Below, one piece after another: positions 17,224-26,135 of a DNA stretch of 64,000 nt; position 1 is the stretch's first letter; each line of letters starts with the position of its first letter. Position numbers and translations under genes: made by a program. The notes below the pieces were generated by a model that saw only the letters and a list, made by a program, of their open reading frames with translations, was not told where the DNA came from and ran no database searches. Source of the stretch: Ascidiaceihabitans donghaensis (GTDB taxonomy: Bacteria; Pseudomonadota; Alphaproteobacteria; Rhodobacterales; Rhodobacteraceae); the NCBI RefSeq assembly GCF_900302465.1, contig NZ_OMOR01000001.1, positions 2,632,729 to 2,696,728 of the forward strand, written 5' to 3'.

Positions 17224-18405
17224 ATGACATCCACCGACACCCCGCCCCCCAAAATGATCCTGCCCGTCATTTCGACATGCAACTTCCTGATCGGTGTTGG
17301 CGCGTTTGTCATCATCGGCGTGCTAGAGCCATTGGGCGCAGGATTGAACGTGGCGCCGGAACGCGCAGGTATCTTGATGACCGTGTATGCGTTGGCCTAC
17401 GCAGTTTTGTCGCCGGTGTTGGTCAGCATGACAGGGCATATCGGACGGCGGCGTGTGATGGCCTTTGGTCTAAGCCTCTTTTTGATCTCTGGCATCTTGT
17501 CTGCTGTCGCAACGTCGCTTGGCATGCTGGGGGCCGCGCGGGTGTTGGCGGCTGCCGGTGCGGGCATGTTCACCCCCGTCGGGGCGGCTGTGGTTGCGGG
17601 ACTGTACCCCCCCGAACAACGGGCGCGTGTTCTGGCCGCGGCCATGTTCGGTTTTAGTTTGGCGCAGGTCATTGGTGTGCCAGCCGGCGCGTGGATTGCC
17701 TATACTTTTGGATGGCGTTTCGCATTTTGGGGTGTTGTGGTTCTGAATATCCCCTGCATCTTTCTGATCTGGCATTTCGTACCTGCAGGTCTGAAATTTC
17801 AGGCGGTGACCTTTGGCGATCTGCGCACAACCCTGAAAGACGGACGCATGATGTTTGCGATTGCCTTTACGGGGCTATTTTTGGGCTCGATCTATGTGAT
17901 CTTCACCTACATGACGCCCCTGTTCAGCCAAAGCATGGGCATGGGGCGCGACATGATCTCGATTACGCTGATTGTGGCAGGGGTCGGGGCCGTAATGGGC
18001 AACATTCTTGGGGGCTTTATGGCGGACAGGCTGGGGTGGTACAAAACCCTGATCATTCTGTGTTGTGCACAAATGATCATCATGCCGCTGTATTCCCATC
18101 TGCCCGTTGGTGTGCCCGCATTTTTTGCCTTGTCTGTGATCTGGGCCATGGCAGGTTGGTCGTTTATGGCAGGCCAGCAGATGCGGTTGATCGGGTTGGC
18201 AGGCCCGAAAGCACCGGTGGTTTTGGCCCTGACCGCCGCTTGTATCTACATCGGCGCAGCTATTGGATCCGCGATTGGCAGTTTCGTCATCACCACATGG
18301 TCCATCGATGCCCTTGGATATGCCGCTGGGTTTTGCATGATCTTTGCGCTGCTCAATCTGGTGATTTCGGCACGCTTCCCACCAAACAGTTACGGCCCCT
18401 CTTGA
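17224..18405 (+). CDS. MFS transporter (DHA1-like exporter)
   Basis: A 393-residue inner-membrane protein with about 12 hydrophobic segments. The loop between helices 2 and 3 (GHIGRRRVMAFG) carries the MFS signature. The layout matches DHA1-type drug or sugar efflux permeases. The ATG at 17224 was chosen because the preceding in-frame residues are not membrane- or signal-like; its ribosome site is weak. It lies 90 bases upstream of thrS on the same strand but need not be co-transcribed. Substrate unknown. Confidence 0.85.
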   Translation: MTSTDTPPPKMILPVISTCNFLIGVGAFVIIGVLEPLGAGLNVAPERAGILMTVYALAYAVLSPVLVSMTGHIGRRRVMAFGLSLFLISGILSAVATSLGMLGAARVLAAAGAGMFTPVGAAVVAGLYPPEQRARVLAAAMFGFSLAQVIGVPAGAWIAYTFGWRFAFWGVVVLNIPCIFLIWHFVPAGLKFQAVTFGDLRTTLKDGRMMFAIAFTGLFLGSIYVIFTYMTPLFSQSMGMGRDMISITLIVAGVGAVMGNILGGFMADRLGWYKTLIILCCAQMIIMPLYSHLPVGVPAFFALSVIWAMAGWSFMAGQQMRLIGLAGPKAPVVLALTAACIYIGAAIGSAIGSFVITTWSIDALGYAAGFCMIFALLNLVISARFPPNSYGPS

Positions 18406-18495
18406 CCATAGACTTGTCGCCCGTCTAAACACCGCCCGAACACATAACCCGCAACCGGGCGTTTCGTAGGCGCCAAACTGACGAGGAGTGCCCAG

Positions 18496-20442
18496 ATGGC
18501 ATCAGTCTCTCTTACCTTTCCCGACGGCAATGCACGCGACTATGACGCAGGGGTCACCCCCGCGCAGGTTGCCGAGAGCATTTCCAAATCATTGGCCAAA
18601 AAGGCAATCAGCGCGACCGTGAACGGTGCACATCATGACCTGCAATGGCCCATCGACGCCGACGCCTCCATCGCCCTGCACACCATGGCCGACGAAGATC
18701 AAGCCAACGAACTGGTCCGCCACGATCTGGCCCACATCATGGCCCGTGCGGTGCAGGAAATCTGGCCCGACACAAAGGTCACCATCGGCCCTGTCATCAA
18801 AGACGGCTGGTACTATGACTTCGACCGCAAGGACCCGTTCACACCCGAAGATCTTTTGACCATCGAAAAGAAGATGAAAGAGATCATCAACAAACGCGAA
18901 CCCGTGCGCACCGAAGTCTGGGACCGCGACCGCGCGGTGCAGTTCTACAAAGACAACAACGAGCCCTATAAAGTTGAACTGATCGACGCCATTCCGGGCG
19001 ATGAGCCGCTGCGCATGTACTGGCACGGCGACTGGCAGGACCTGTGCCGTGGTCCGCACCTGCAACACACAGGCCAAGTGCCGGGTGACGCGTTCAAGCT
19101 GATGTCCATCGCAGGTGCCTATTGGCGTGGCGACAGTGACCGCGAAATGCTGCAACGCATCTACGGCGTGGCCTTCACCGGCAAGGAAAAACTGAAAGCC
19201 CACCTGCACATGCTGGAAGAGGCCGCCAAACGCGACCACCGCAAGCTGGGCCGTGAAATGGACCTGTTCCACATGCAGGAAGAGGCGCCGGGCCAGATTT
19301 TCTGGCACGCCAACGGCTGGCTGATCTACACCCAATTGCAAGACTTCATGCGTCGCAAACAACGCGCGGGCGGTTATGTTGAGGTAAACACACCGCAGGT
19401 CGTGGACCGCAAGCTGTGGGAAGCGTCAGGCCACTGGGAGAAATACCAGGAAAACATGTTCATCGTCGAAGTCGACGAAGATCATGCGCGCGAAAAGGCT
19501 GTGAACGCCCTGAAACCCATGAACTGCCCCTGCCATGTGCAAATCTTTAATCAGGGCCTCAAATCCTACCGCGATCTGCCCCTGCGGATGGCCGAATTTG
19601 GATCGTGCAACCGCTATGAACCCTCGGGCGCTTTGCACGGCATCATGCGCGTGCGCGGGTTTACCCAAGACGATGGGCATATTTTCTGCCGCGAAGACCA
19701 GATTGAATCGGAAACCGCCGTCTACATCGAATTTCTAACCTCGATCTACAAAGACCTTGGGTTCGAAAACTTCCGCGTGAAATTCTCGGACCGTCCCGAA
19801 ACACGCTCTGGCAGCGACGAGGTTTGGGACAAAGCCGAACAAGCGCTTTTGGCGGCCACACGCGCCGCCGGGATCGAACCCGAAATGAACCCCGGCGAAG
19901 GAGCGTTCTACGGGCCCAAACTGGAGTTTGTCTTGACCGACGCCATCGGGCGCGACTGGCAATGTGGCACACACCAAGTCGATTTCGTGCTGCCGGAACG
20001 TTTGGACGCGACCTATGTGGGCTCAGACGGCGACAAACACCGCCCTGTCATGTTGCACCGCGCAACGTTGGGCAGCTTTGAACGTTTCATCGGCATCTTG
20101 ATCGAAGAACACGCCGGCAAGTTGCCATTTTGGTTGGCTCCGCGTCAGGTGGTTGTGGCCTCCATCATTTCGGACGCCGATGACTACGTGCATGATGTGG
20201 TTGCACAACTGAAAGCCGCAGGCGTGCGCGCGGAAGCCGACATTCGCAACGAAAAGATCAACTACAAGGTGCGCGAGCACTCCGTGGGCAAAGTCCCGGT
20301 TATCTTGGCCGTCGGTGCGCGCGAAGTTGAAGAACGCACTGTCACAGTACGCCGCCTTGGCGAAAAACAGACACGCGTCGAAGCGTTGGACGCTGTAACA
20401 AAAACGTTGCAGGCCGATGCAACGCCGCCTGACTTGCGCTGA
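18496..20442 (+). CDS. thrS: Threonyl-tRNA synthetase
   Basis: A 648-residue class II synthetase with the standard domain order: TGS (1-65), editing domain with [10 protein letters not shown], catalytic core with [12 protein letters not shown] (zinc ligand Cys344), [10 protein letters not shown] and THQVDF, and a C-terminal anticodon-binding domain. The GAGGAG site before 18496 fixes the start. No T-box leader is visible. A GC hairpin (20454-20478) follows. It charges tRNA-Thr, one isoacceptor of which lies at 24155-24230. Confidence 0.98.
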   Translation: MASVSLTFPDGNARDYDAGVTPAQVAESISKSLAKKAISATVNGAHHDLQWPIDADASIALHTMADEDQANELVRHDLAHIMARAVQEIWPDTKVTIGPVIKDGWYYDFDRKDPFTPEDLLTIEKKMKEIINKREPVRTEVWDRDRAVQFYKDNNEPYKVELIDAIPGDEPLRMYWHGDWQDLCRGPHLQHTGQVPGDAFKLMSIAGAYWRGDSDREMLQRIYGVAFTGKEKLKAHLHMLEEAAKRDHRKLGREMDLFHMQEEAPGQIFWHANGWLIYTQLQDFMRRKQRAGGYVEVNTPQVVDRKLWEASGHWEKYQENMFIVEVDEDHAREKAVNALKPMNCPCHVQIFNQGLKSYRDLPLRMAEFGSCNRYEPSGALHGIMRVRGFTQDDGHIFCREDQIESETAVYIEFLTSIYKDLGFENFRVKFSDRPETRSGSDEVWDKAEQALLAATRAAGIEPEMNPGEGAFYGPKLEFVLTDAIGRDWQCGTHQVDFVLPERLDATYVGSDGDKHRPVMLHRATLGSFERFIGILIEEHAGKLPFWLAPRQVVVASIISDADDYVHDVVAQLKAAGVRAEADIRNEKINYKVREHSVGKVPVILAVGAREVEERTVTVRRLGEKQTRVEALDAVTKTLQADATPPDLR

Positions 20443-20453
20443 AATATTACAAG

Positions 20454-20478
20454 GTCGGGCGGATCAACCCTGCCCGAC
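20454..20478 (+). terminator. Hairpin after thrS
   Basis: GTCGGGC and GCCCGAC pair around an 11-base loop 12 bases after the thrS stop. No T-run follows, so efficiency is uncertain. Confidence 0.5.
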
Positions 20479-20542
20479 TGTAACATTTCATCACGAAACA
20501 CCTGTTTTATGGGTGGAAAAAAGTCCATTCCCTGACGCGCAT

Positions 20543-20571
20543 GTGACACACAGGCTCGTGAATGGTAATAT
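20543..20571 (+). promoter_or_regulatory. Candidate sigma70-type promoter of the bufferin operon
   Basis: GTGACA (20543-20548) and TAATAT (20566-20571) are separated by 17 bases, about 70 bases upstream of the first ATG. This is not an obvious ECF-type promoter, and no ECF sigma or anti-sigma gene lies next to the operon. Confidence 0.4.
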
Positions 20572-20637
20572 CGCCTGCATACATCCAGACTGATCTTCAC
20601 AAGTTCAGTTTAAACCTGCCCTAGAAGGACGTAAAAC

Positions 20638-20943
20638 ATGTCAAACACAATGAAATCTGTAGCCCTCGCGTCTGCTGTTGCCGCTGCAATGACAGCTGCC
20701 ACCACAACAACAACACACGCTGCTTCCAAAGAAAAATGCTACGGCGTTTCCTTGGCTGGCGAAAATGATTGCGCCGCAGGTGCTGGCACGACATGCGCCG
20801 GAACCTCTACAGTGGATTATCAAGGTAACGCATGGACACTTGTCGACGCAGGCACATGTGCAGAAATCGAATTGCCTGCACAAGCAGACGGCTCCGCCCG
20901 TGAAGGGTCGCTGAAAGAACTGTCACGCGACATTCCTGCGTAA
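20638..20943 (+). CDS. bufA1: DUF2282 peptide precursor, bufferin BufA1 / GigA type
   Basis: A 101-residue precursor with an N-terminal signal peptide (about 1-29, ending THAAS) and a core containing exactly four Cys: EKCYG (34), NDCAAG (45), TTCAGT (53) and GTCAEI (74). This four-Cys pattern defines the DUF2282 family; in Caulobacter, BufA1 Cys residues are converted by the MNIO partner to thiooxazoles and the exported product binds copper. The downstream genes are the cognate partners in the usual order. The function is therefore a probable secreted copper-binding RiPP. AGAAGGA precedes the start. Confidence 0.88.
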   Translation: MSNTMKSVALASAVAAAMTAATTTTTHAASKEKCYGVSLAGENDCAAGAGTTCAGTSTVDYQGNAWTLVDAGTCAEIELPAQADGSAREGSLKELSRDIPA

Positions 20944-21020
20944 TTTTCTGACCGGACGGTTTTGGTTTGGGCGTTCAACAACGCCCAAACCACCCAATAC
21001 GACAGACGAAAGGGCCTGCC

Positions 21021-21881
21021 ATGCTGGACACTTCACCTGCACACCGCCCTTTGCCCGACGCGGTCGGCGTCGGCTATAAATCCCAACATTTCAGCGACCT
21101 GTTGCACGCCCCCGGTCCTGTCCGGTGGTTGGAAATACATGCCGAGAATTACATGGGCGATGGCGGAAGGCCGTTGGCGCAGCTGCGCCGCCTTGCAGAA
21201 ACATTTGCAATTTCTGTGCACGGGGTTGGGTTGTCGATCGGCGGCGAAACCCCGTTAGACCCCGACCATCTTGCCCGTCTTAAACATCTGATTACATGGG
21301 CCAATCCTGCAAGTTTTTCGGAACATCTGGCTTGGTCCACCCATGGTGCAGAGTTCATGAACGACCTTTTGCCCCTTCCCTACACAAACGCCACTCTTGC
21401 CCGTGTGGCGGCCCATGTTTCCCAGGTCCAAGACACGCTTGGACGGCAAATGCTGTTGGAAAACCCCTCTAGCTATTTGGCCTTTGCAGAAAGCACATGG
21501 TCCGAAACAGACTTTCTGGCAGAGCTTGCCCAGCGCACCGGCTGCGGGTTGTTACTGGATGTGAACAACGTCTTTATCTCTGCCACAAACCTTGGGTATT
21601 CCCCGCAAAGCTACATCGACGCTTATCCGTTGGCAGCTGTTGGCGAAATCCACGTTGGTGGACACGACGAAGACCAAGATGATCACGGCGCCCCGTTGCT
21701 GATCGACAGCCACGGATGTGAAGCAGCAGACCCCGTTTGGGATCTATTGGACTATGCGCTGGTAAAAACCGGCCCCCGCCCTGTGTTGATCGAATGGGAC
21801 AACGATGTGCCGGATTGGGCGACATTGCGTCTTGAAGCCCAGCGCGGCGCCGATGCATTGGTTCACTTGGCAGCGCGATGA
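21021..21881 (+). CDS. bufB: DUF692 multinuclear iron oxidase (MNIO), bufferin-modifying enzyme
   Basis: A 286-residue TIM-barrel enzyme of the DUF692/MbnB family that oxidatively modifies Cys residues of a partner peptide using two or three Fe ions. Candidate metal ligands are visible in family order: EIHAENY (His40, Glu42, Asn43), SVHGVG (His67), SEHLAW (His102), LLENPS (Glu147, Asn148), LLDVNN (Asp180, Asn182, Asn183), EIHVGGH (His211, His215), DSHG (Asp229, His231) and LIEWDNDVP (Glu258). The ATG at 21021 has AAGGG upstream. The stop overlaps the next start (ATGA), implying coupling with its DUF2063 partner. Confidence 0.92.
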   Translation: MLDTSPAHRPLPDAVGVGYKSQHFSDLLHAPGPVRWLEIHAENYMGDGGRPLAQLRRLAETFAISVHGVGLSIGGETPLDPDHLARLKHLITWANPASFSEHLAWSTHGAEFMNDLLPLPYTNATLARVAAHVSQVQDTLGRQMLLENPSSYLAFAESTWSETDFLAELAQRTGCGLLLDVNNVFISATNLGYSPQSYIDAYPLAAVGEIHVGGHDEDQDDHGAPLLIDSHGCEAADPVWDLLDYALVKTGPRPVLIEWDNDVPDWATLRLEAQRGADALVHLAAR

Positions 21882-22645
21882 CGGGCCATCCTTCCACCAC
21901 GCTGTCTACCTTTCGCAGCGCACTACTGGATGGCGCGGCCCCCGTGCCGGACAACGTGCAAGACGGCGCAGGCGCCCCCGCCGGTCGTCGATACGATGTG
22001 TACCGCAACAACGTGTCTGTGGCGTTGCGCGATGCGCTGCGCGCCAGCTTTCCGGTCCTTGTCAAATTGATTGGCGACCAGAACTTTGACATGTTGGCGG
22101 GACTATTTTTAAGGTCCCACCCTCCGTCCTCGCCTTTGATGATGTTCTATGGCGGGCAAATGCCTGATTTTCTGGATGGCTTCGCACCACTTGCCCATAT
22201 CGGTTATCTTCCGGATGTGGCCCGTCTGGAAATCGCAATCCGCGAAAGTTATCATGCGGCAGACAGCACTGCCATGAATCCCGGCCGCTTTGCCGAGGTG
22301 CCCGCAGAGGCGCTGAACGACGCGACTTTGCTGCTTGCACCGCATTTGCGGGTGATACCGTCCGAATGGCCCCTGCATGACATCTGGCGCTTCAACATGG
22401 TAAGCGGCGCGGAAAAACCGCGCAATATTGCACAATCGGTTTTGATTTTGCGACGCGAATTTGACCCCGAACCCCATGCCATAACAGCTGCAGACACGGC
22501 GTGGCTCAGTATCACAGCCAAAGGGGGATCAATGGGGGATGCCCAAGACGCAGCCGCCGCTGTTTCGCCTGACTACGATCTTGGCCCGCTTCTGACGCTG
22601 CTTATCCAGAACAACGCATTGACTGATTTGACCACAAAGGACTGA
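21878..22645 (+). CDS. bufC: DUF2063 putative partner protein of the MNIO enzyme
   Basis: A 255-residue protein with the N-terminal DUF2063 domain: RRYDVYRNNVSVALRDAL (37-54), SFPVLVKLIGDQNF, HPPSSPLMMFYG and LPDVARLE. DUF2063/BufC proteins accompany MNIO enzymes and are thought to present the precursor peptide. There is no catalytic signature and no signal peptide, so modification probably takes place in the cytoplasm. It overlaps bufB by four bases and is followed by the DoxX gene after 4 bases. Confidence 0.9.
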   Translation: MTGHPSTTLSTFRSALLDGAAPVPDNVQDGAGAPAGRRYDVYRNNVSVALRDALRASFPVLVKLIGDQNFDMLAGLFLRSHPPSSPLMMFYGGQMPDFLDGFAPLAHIGYLPDVARLEIAIRESYHAADSTAMNPGRFAEVPAEALNDATLLLAPHLRVIPSEWPLHDIWRFNMVSGAEKPRNIAQSVLILRREFDPEPHAITAADTAWLSITAKGGSMGDAQDAAAAVSPDYDLGPLLTLLIQNNALTDLTTKD

Positions 22646-22649
22646 ACTG

Positions 22650-23189
22650 ATGAAAAAGCTGCACACTGCCATTTTTGGCGCGATCGAACGCAACGACTGG
22701 ATTTTGCCCACACTGGCACGGATCGTGTTTGCAGGTGTTTTGTTTTCCTATTTTTGGGTCTCGGCAAAAACCAAACTGGGCGATGGGATTATGGGCATTT
22801 TCCAACTGTCCGACAGCGCCTATATCCAGATCTTCCCCAAGGCGGTTGAAGCCGTGGGCTATGACACAAGCCAATTGGGCATTTTGCACTATCTGATTGC
22901 TTTGGGCGGCACTTGGGCAGAGTTTATTCTGCCGGTCCTGATTGTCGTCGGGCTTTTGACGCGTTTGTCTGCCCTTGGCATGATCGGCTTCGTTGCTGTG
23001 CAATCCATCGTGGATGTCACAGGTCATGGCGTGGGCGGCAAAGACCTTGGCGCGTGGTTCGACAAGGCGTCTGGTGCATTGATTGCCGACCAACGCGCAT
23101 TGTGGGTTCTGTTGCTTTTGATATTGGTGATCAAAGGGGCGGGCCCGCTGTCATTTGACCGTGCTTTACAGCCGCGCTCAGAGACCTAA
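22650..23189 (+). CDS. DoxX-family inner-membrane protein (GigD-like)
   Basis: A 179-residue protein with four hydrophobic segments and the DoxX pattern (LARIVFAGVLFSYFW; GTWAEFILPVLIVVGLLTR). The same four-gene order (DUF2282, DUF692, DUF2063, DoxX) is known as gigABCD in Legionella, where it responds to gold and copper. The role of DoxX in the system is not established; a redox or export function is a guess. Its 3' end overlaps the convergent ArsC-like gene by 12 bases. Confidence 0.87.
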   Translation: MKKLHTAIFGAIERNDWILPTLARIVFAGVLFSYFWVSAKTKLGDGIMGIFQLSDSAYIQIFPKAVEAVGYDTSQLGILHYLIALGGTWAEFILPVLIVVGLLTRLSALGMIGFVAVQSIVDVTGHGVGGKDLGAWFDKASGALIADQRALWVLLLLILVIKGAGPLSFDRALQPRSET

Positions 23190-23492
23190 AGCGGCTTGCG
23201 TGTCTTTGGTCCAACCAAGATAAAGCGCGTCGCCCGTATCTATCAGCGGGCGCTTCATCAAAGCAGGGTGTGCTGCGATCAAATCCAGCGGCGCACCTTC
23301 GCGGTCTTTATCAGACAGGCCCCGCCAAGTCGTCGACCGCGTGTTCAACAAAGCCTCTTCAAACTGTTGAAAAGCACGTTCCAATACGTCTTTGGGCATA
23401 CCATCCGCACGCACATCTACCAATTCCAAAGCAGGCAAAGCCTTTAAGGCTTTGCGGCAGGTATCGCAGTTCTTCAATCCGTACAGTTTCAT
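23178..23492 (-). CDS. ArsC/Spx-family thioredoxin-fold protein
   Basis: A 104-residue protein of the arsenate reductase/YffB/Spx family. KNCDTCRKAL carries a CxxC (Cys9, Cys12), and MKRPLID is the family's conserved cis-Pro-region segment. True arsenate reductases use Cys12 with glutathione and glutaredoxin; YffB-like members have other or unknown roles. It is convergent with the bufferin operon, and no ars genes are nearby, so arsenate reduction is not supported by context. The ATG at 23492 is chosen because the fold begins there (MKLYGLKNC). Confidence 0.85.
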   Translation of the reverse strand: MKLYGLKNCDTCRKALKALPALELVDVRADGMPKDVLERAFQQFEEALLNTRSTTWRGLSDKDREGAPLDLIAAHPALMKRPLIDTGDALYLGWTKDTQAALGL

Positions 23493-23681
23493 TTCGTGCC
23501 TCTCGGTCAGGGATGCGCTTTTGGTATACAAAAGAATACCAAGTCGTTTCCTTGATTTAGTTGGTTATCGGACAATCTTGTTATCCGTGGGTGATTTTTT
23601 GGCAAGGCGAATTGTTCGAAACGCCCACAGGAATGGCTCTGTACTTTCAGAGTGGGCGTAAAGGTAAAAGGAGGCACGGAC

Positions 23682-23888
23682 ATGCCCAATGGCACCGTGA
23701 AGTGGTTTAACACCACAAAAGGCTATGGATTTATTGCACCTGATGGTGGCGGCAATGACGTTTTTGTTCACATCTCAGCCGTAGAGCAGTCAGGCTTGAC
23801 CGGACTGGCAGACAATCAAAAAGTGACGTTTGAAATGTCCGAAGGTCGCGATGGGCGACAAATGGCGAGCGACCTAACGCTGGTCTAA
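23682..23888 (+). CDS. Cold-shock domain protein (CspA family)
   Basis: A 68-residue single cold-shock domain: NGTVKWFNTTKGYGFIAP contains RNP1 and DVFVHIS is RNP2. It binds RNA/ssDNA and acts as an RNA chaperone. An AAAGGAGG site 8 bases upstream fixes the start. The roughly 190-base region upstream back to the ArsC-like gene probably includes a long 5' untranslated leader, common for csp genes. A GC hairpin at 23910-23939 follows. Confidence 0.95.
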   Translation: MPNGTVKWFNTTKGYGFIAPDGGGNDVFVHISAVEQSGLTGLADNQKVTFEMSEGRDGRQMASDLTLV

Positions 23889-23909
23889 AGCTGCGGCCCC
23901 CAACTTGAA

Positions 23910-23939
23910 CACCGGCGCCAGAGATCCTCTACGCCGGTG
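23910..23939 (+). terminator. Hairpin after the cold-shock gene
   Basis: CACCGGCG and CGCCGGTG pair around a 14-base loop shortly after the stop; there is no strong T-run. The remainder of 23940-24154 holds nothing I can support. Confidence 0.55.
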
Positions 23940-24154
23940 TCGTTCAGCGCACTATTCGGATGTACTGTCGGTCGCTGTTCATACATTTGAACCACTACAC
24001 ATTTTTTGGCCTCTGCATACGCCGAAGCAGCCGAATAAAACCTGCACTCTATCGAAACGTCAATTCTTCTAAGCTATCCATCATCTCTAGATGCCAAACA
24101 CAGCAGAAATCCGCGTGAATACTCGGACATGAACACTCTGGTGTTGTGATGGTA

Positions 24155-24230
24155 TGGTGCCCCCACACGGACTCGAACCGCGGACCTATTGATTACAAAT
24201 CAATTGCTCTACCAGCTGAGCTATAGGGGC
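24155..24230 (-). tRNA. tRNA-Thr (TGT anticodon)
   Basis: Read on the minus strand, 24230 to 24155 folds as a complete cloverleaf: acceptor GCCCCTA pairing with TGGGGGC, D-arm AGCTCAGCTGGTAGAGC, anticodon stem ATTGA/TCAAT with loop TTTGTAA (anticodon TGT), T-arm with GGTTCGAGTCC, discriminator A and encoded CCA. It decodes ACA and related Thr codons. Confidence 0.96.
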
Positions 24231-24357
24231 ACTGGAGCGTCGTTTAAGGGAAGTTTTCGTACCGCGCAAGACGAAAAATGCACGGACTTTGATGGTTTTA
24301 TTAACCTGTAAACCAGATATAAGAAATATCAGGTTCAGCAGGGTAAATTGACGCAAA

Positions 24358-25233
24358 ATGCAACTGGTTCTTCACACAGGCGCGCACTTCACCGAAGAAG
24401 AACGGCTCATGAAGTGTTTGTTGCGCAACACAAGCATGTTGTCGAAAAAAGGCGTCGTTGTCCCTGGTCCAAGCAGATACCGCAAATTGCTGAAAGAAAT
24501 TCTGAATGCTTTGCAAACAGCACCCGCCTCGGATGCAGCAAGGGACGTGGTTCTTGACGCAATTCTGGACGATGAAACGGCTGACCGGGTTGTTCTAAGC
24601 CATCCCTTTATTTTCGGAGCGCCGCGTGCATCTGTGTCTCGTGGGATGATTTTCCACACAGCGCCTGAACGGATGCGGCATTTTTGCGATCTGTTTCCAC
24701 ACGATGACATCGAAATGTTCATAGCGATTCGCAATCCGGCAACATTGCTGCCTGCGCTGTTACAACATTCGCCGAAAGATGACATGGCCGGCTTCATCGG
24801 CGGGACCGATCCGCGCATGGTGCGTTGGTCGGAGACATTGAAAGCCATTCGCGAAGCGGCTCCACGCCTTTCTATCACTGTTTGGTGCAATGAAGACGCG
24901 CCTTTGATTTGGTCACAGATCATTCGCGATATGTCAGGTCTTGAGCACGGTGAAAAAATCACGGGCGGTTTCGATTTACTCAGCAGCATCATGAGCGATG
25001 AGGGCATGAAGCGTTTTCGAACCTACCTAAAAACCCACAAGGGCATGTCAGAAATGCAAAAACGCCGTGTCATAGCGGCGTTTTTGGATAAATTCGCTTT
25101 GGAAGACGAGATCGAAGAAGAACTGGACGTCTACGGTTGGACAGAAGCCCTGATAGACGAGATGAGCGACATCTACGACGAAGACGTTTTGGAAATTCAG
25201 CGCATTCCAGGCGTTACTATGATAACGCCCTGA
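24358..25233 (+). CDS. Unknown protein with sulfotransferase-like N-terminus
   Basis: A 291-residue soluble-looking protein. It opens with LVLHTGAHFTEEERLMKCLL, reminiscent of the P-loop of sulfotransferase-like proteins (hxHxGxHKTGTT), and IAIRNPATLLPALL resembles their RNP motif that binds PAPS. The usual GTT triad is absent, so catalysis is doubtful. The C-terminal half is charged and rich in acidic residues. It stands alone between tRNA-Thr and the gapR gene. Function unknown. Confidence 0.65.
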   Translation: MQLVLHTGAHFTEEERLMKCLLRNTSMLSKKGVVVPGPSRYRKLLKEILNALQTAPASDAARDVVLDAILDDETADRVVLSHPFIFGAPRASVSRGMIFHTAPERMRHFCDLFPHDDIEMFIAIRNPATLLPALLQHSPKDDMAGFIGGTDPRMVRWSETLKAIREAAPRLSITVWCNEDAPLIWSQIIRDMSGLEHGEKITGGFDLLSSIMSDEGMKRFRTYLKTHKGMSEMQKRRVIAAFLDKFALEDEIEEELDVYGWTEALIDEMSDIYDEDVLEIQRIPGVTMITP

Positions 25234-25243
25234 AACGGCGCGT

Positions 25244-25507
25244 TTACCCCATGCCCAAGGCTTCTTTGTACATTTCAAGCACCGCTTCTTCTTCCGCGAT
25301 GTCGTCTTTGTCGCGTTTACGCAACGCAATCACCTTGCGCATCACTTTTGTGTCGTAACCACGTGCCTTGGCTTCAGCCATCACTTCTTTTTGCTGTTCG
25401 GCAAGGTCTTTCTTTTCGGCATCAAGCCGCTCTACCCGTTCGATGAACTGGCGCAATTCGTCAGCGGTCACGCGGTAGCTTTCGGCGTTTGTGGCGGTGT
25501 CGGTCAT
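25244..25507 (-). CDS. gapR: GapR-family (DUF2312) nucleoid-associated protein
   Basis: An 87-residue coiled-coil protein with the DUF2312 core: ADELRQFIERVERLDAEKK, EVMAEAKARGYDTKVMRKVI and LRKRDKDDIAEEEAVLEMYKEA. In Caulobacter, GapR encircles overtwisted DNA ahead of replication and transcription and is important for chromosome replication. The ATG at 25507 is selected because the family core begins soon after and AAAGGA lies upstream. An open frame continues further upstream, but its residues do not look like the family. Convergent with the unknown gene at 24358. Confidence 0.93.
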   Translation of the reverse strand: MTDTATNAESYRVTADELRQFIERVERLDAEKKDLAEQQKEVMAEAKARGYDTKVMRKVIALRKRDKDDIAEEEAVLEMYKEALGMG

Positions 25508-25622
25508 GGCCTTGGTTCCTTTGTCGAATAACTCTGTGGCAAGGGCTTCGAGATACCGCCCCGTCCCAGTCGGGGCAATGGGTGATCTTGCCCCAATGTA
25601 TGATTTAGGGTAGCCCGCCCGC

Positions 25623-25862
25623 ATGGAAACAAAAACTCTATCTCTGTTCGAAGGCATTATTTGGGGCGGCGCATGCGTCTCAATCGTCGGTTTGGTTGGA
25701 ATTTTGTGGTGCATCGTAAAGGTGGCTCGCGCAAAACGTGCTGATCTGGACGATGCGGCGCTGCAATCGGTGATGCAATCTGTTCTGCCTATGAATCTCG
25801 GCGCTTTGTTTTTGTCCGTGATCGGGCTGATGATGGTCGGCGTCGGAATTGCATTCTCATAG
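25623..25862 (+). CDS. Small two-TM membrane protein of unknown function
   Basis: A 79-residue protein with two hydrophobic helices (about 9-34 and 56-78) separated by a charged loop (KVARAKRADLDDAALQ). It is divergent from gapR across 115 bases. No ribosome site stands out, but the hydrophobicity pattern and isolated position argue that it is real. The 270 bases downstream (25863-26135) contain no gene I can support. Confidence 0.6.
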   Translation: METKTLSLFEGIIWGGACVSIVGLVGILWCIVKVARAKRADLDDAALQSVMQSVLPMNLGALFLSVIGLMMVGVGIAFS

Positions 25863-26135
25863 ATTTTGAGACGTCCATGTTCCTTTTGAATGGCTCTGGA
25901 CAGAGTGTCGGTGGAATTGACGCAAGCTTGGTATGTGGCTGTTGCAGGTGGCCTATCGGGGCGCCTTTGTATTCTTTGACAGGACCGGCACCCGCAAGAA
26001 ACAAGTGTTTTTGAATATTTTTGTCATCTGGCCTTGGGCACATTATTTTTAGCAGCCGCTCTGACGGATATGATCTTGGCGTCAAAAACCAGTGTGCAAC
26101 TGGACACCCATCCGTCAGGGACTTAATACATCGAA

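Noticed and set aside
18589..19362. 257-codon frame antisense to thrS
   Set aside because: Shadow of thrS, with no recognisable domain and no ribosome site.
20478..20500. TGTAAC followed by CGAA as an ECF sigma promoter for bufA1
   Set aside because: The spacing is only about 9-10 bases, too short for -35 and -10 elements; a sigma70-like promoter lies downstream with correct spacing.
23178..23492. Arsenate reductase as part of an arsenic operon
   Set aside because: No arsR, arsB or acr3-type gene is nearby; family membership alone does not support arsenic detoxification.
25508..25714. Longer start for gapR using the upstream open frame
   Set aside because: The upstream residues are unlike the DUF2312 family; the ATG at 25507 has a suitable ribosome site and gives the usual length.
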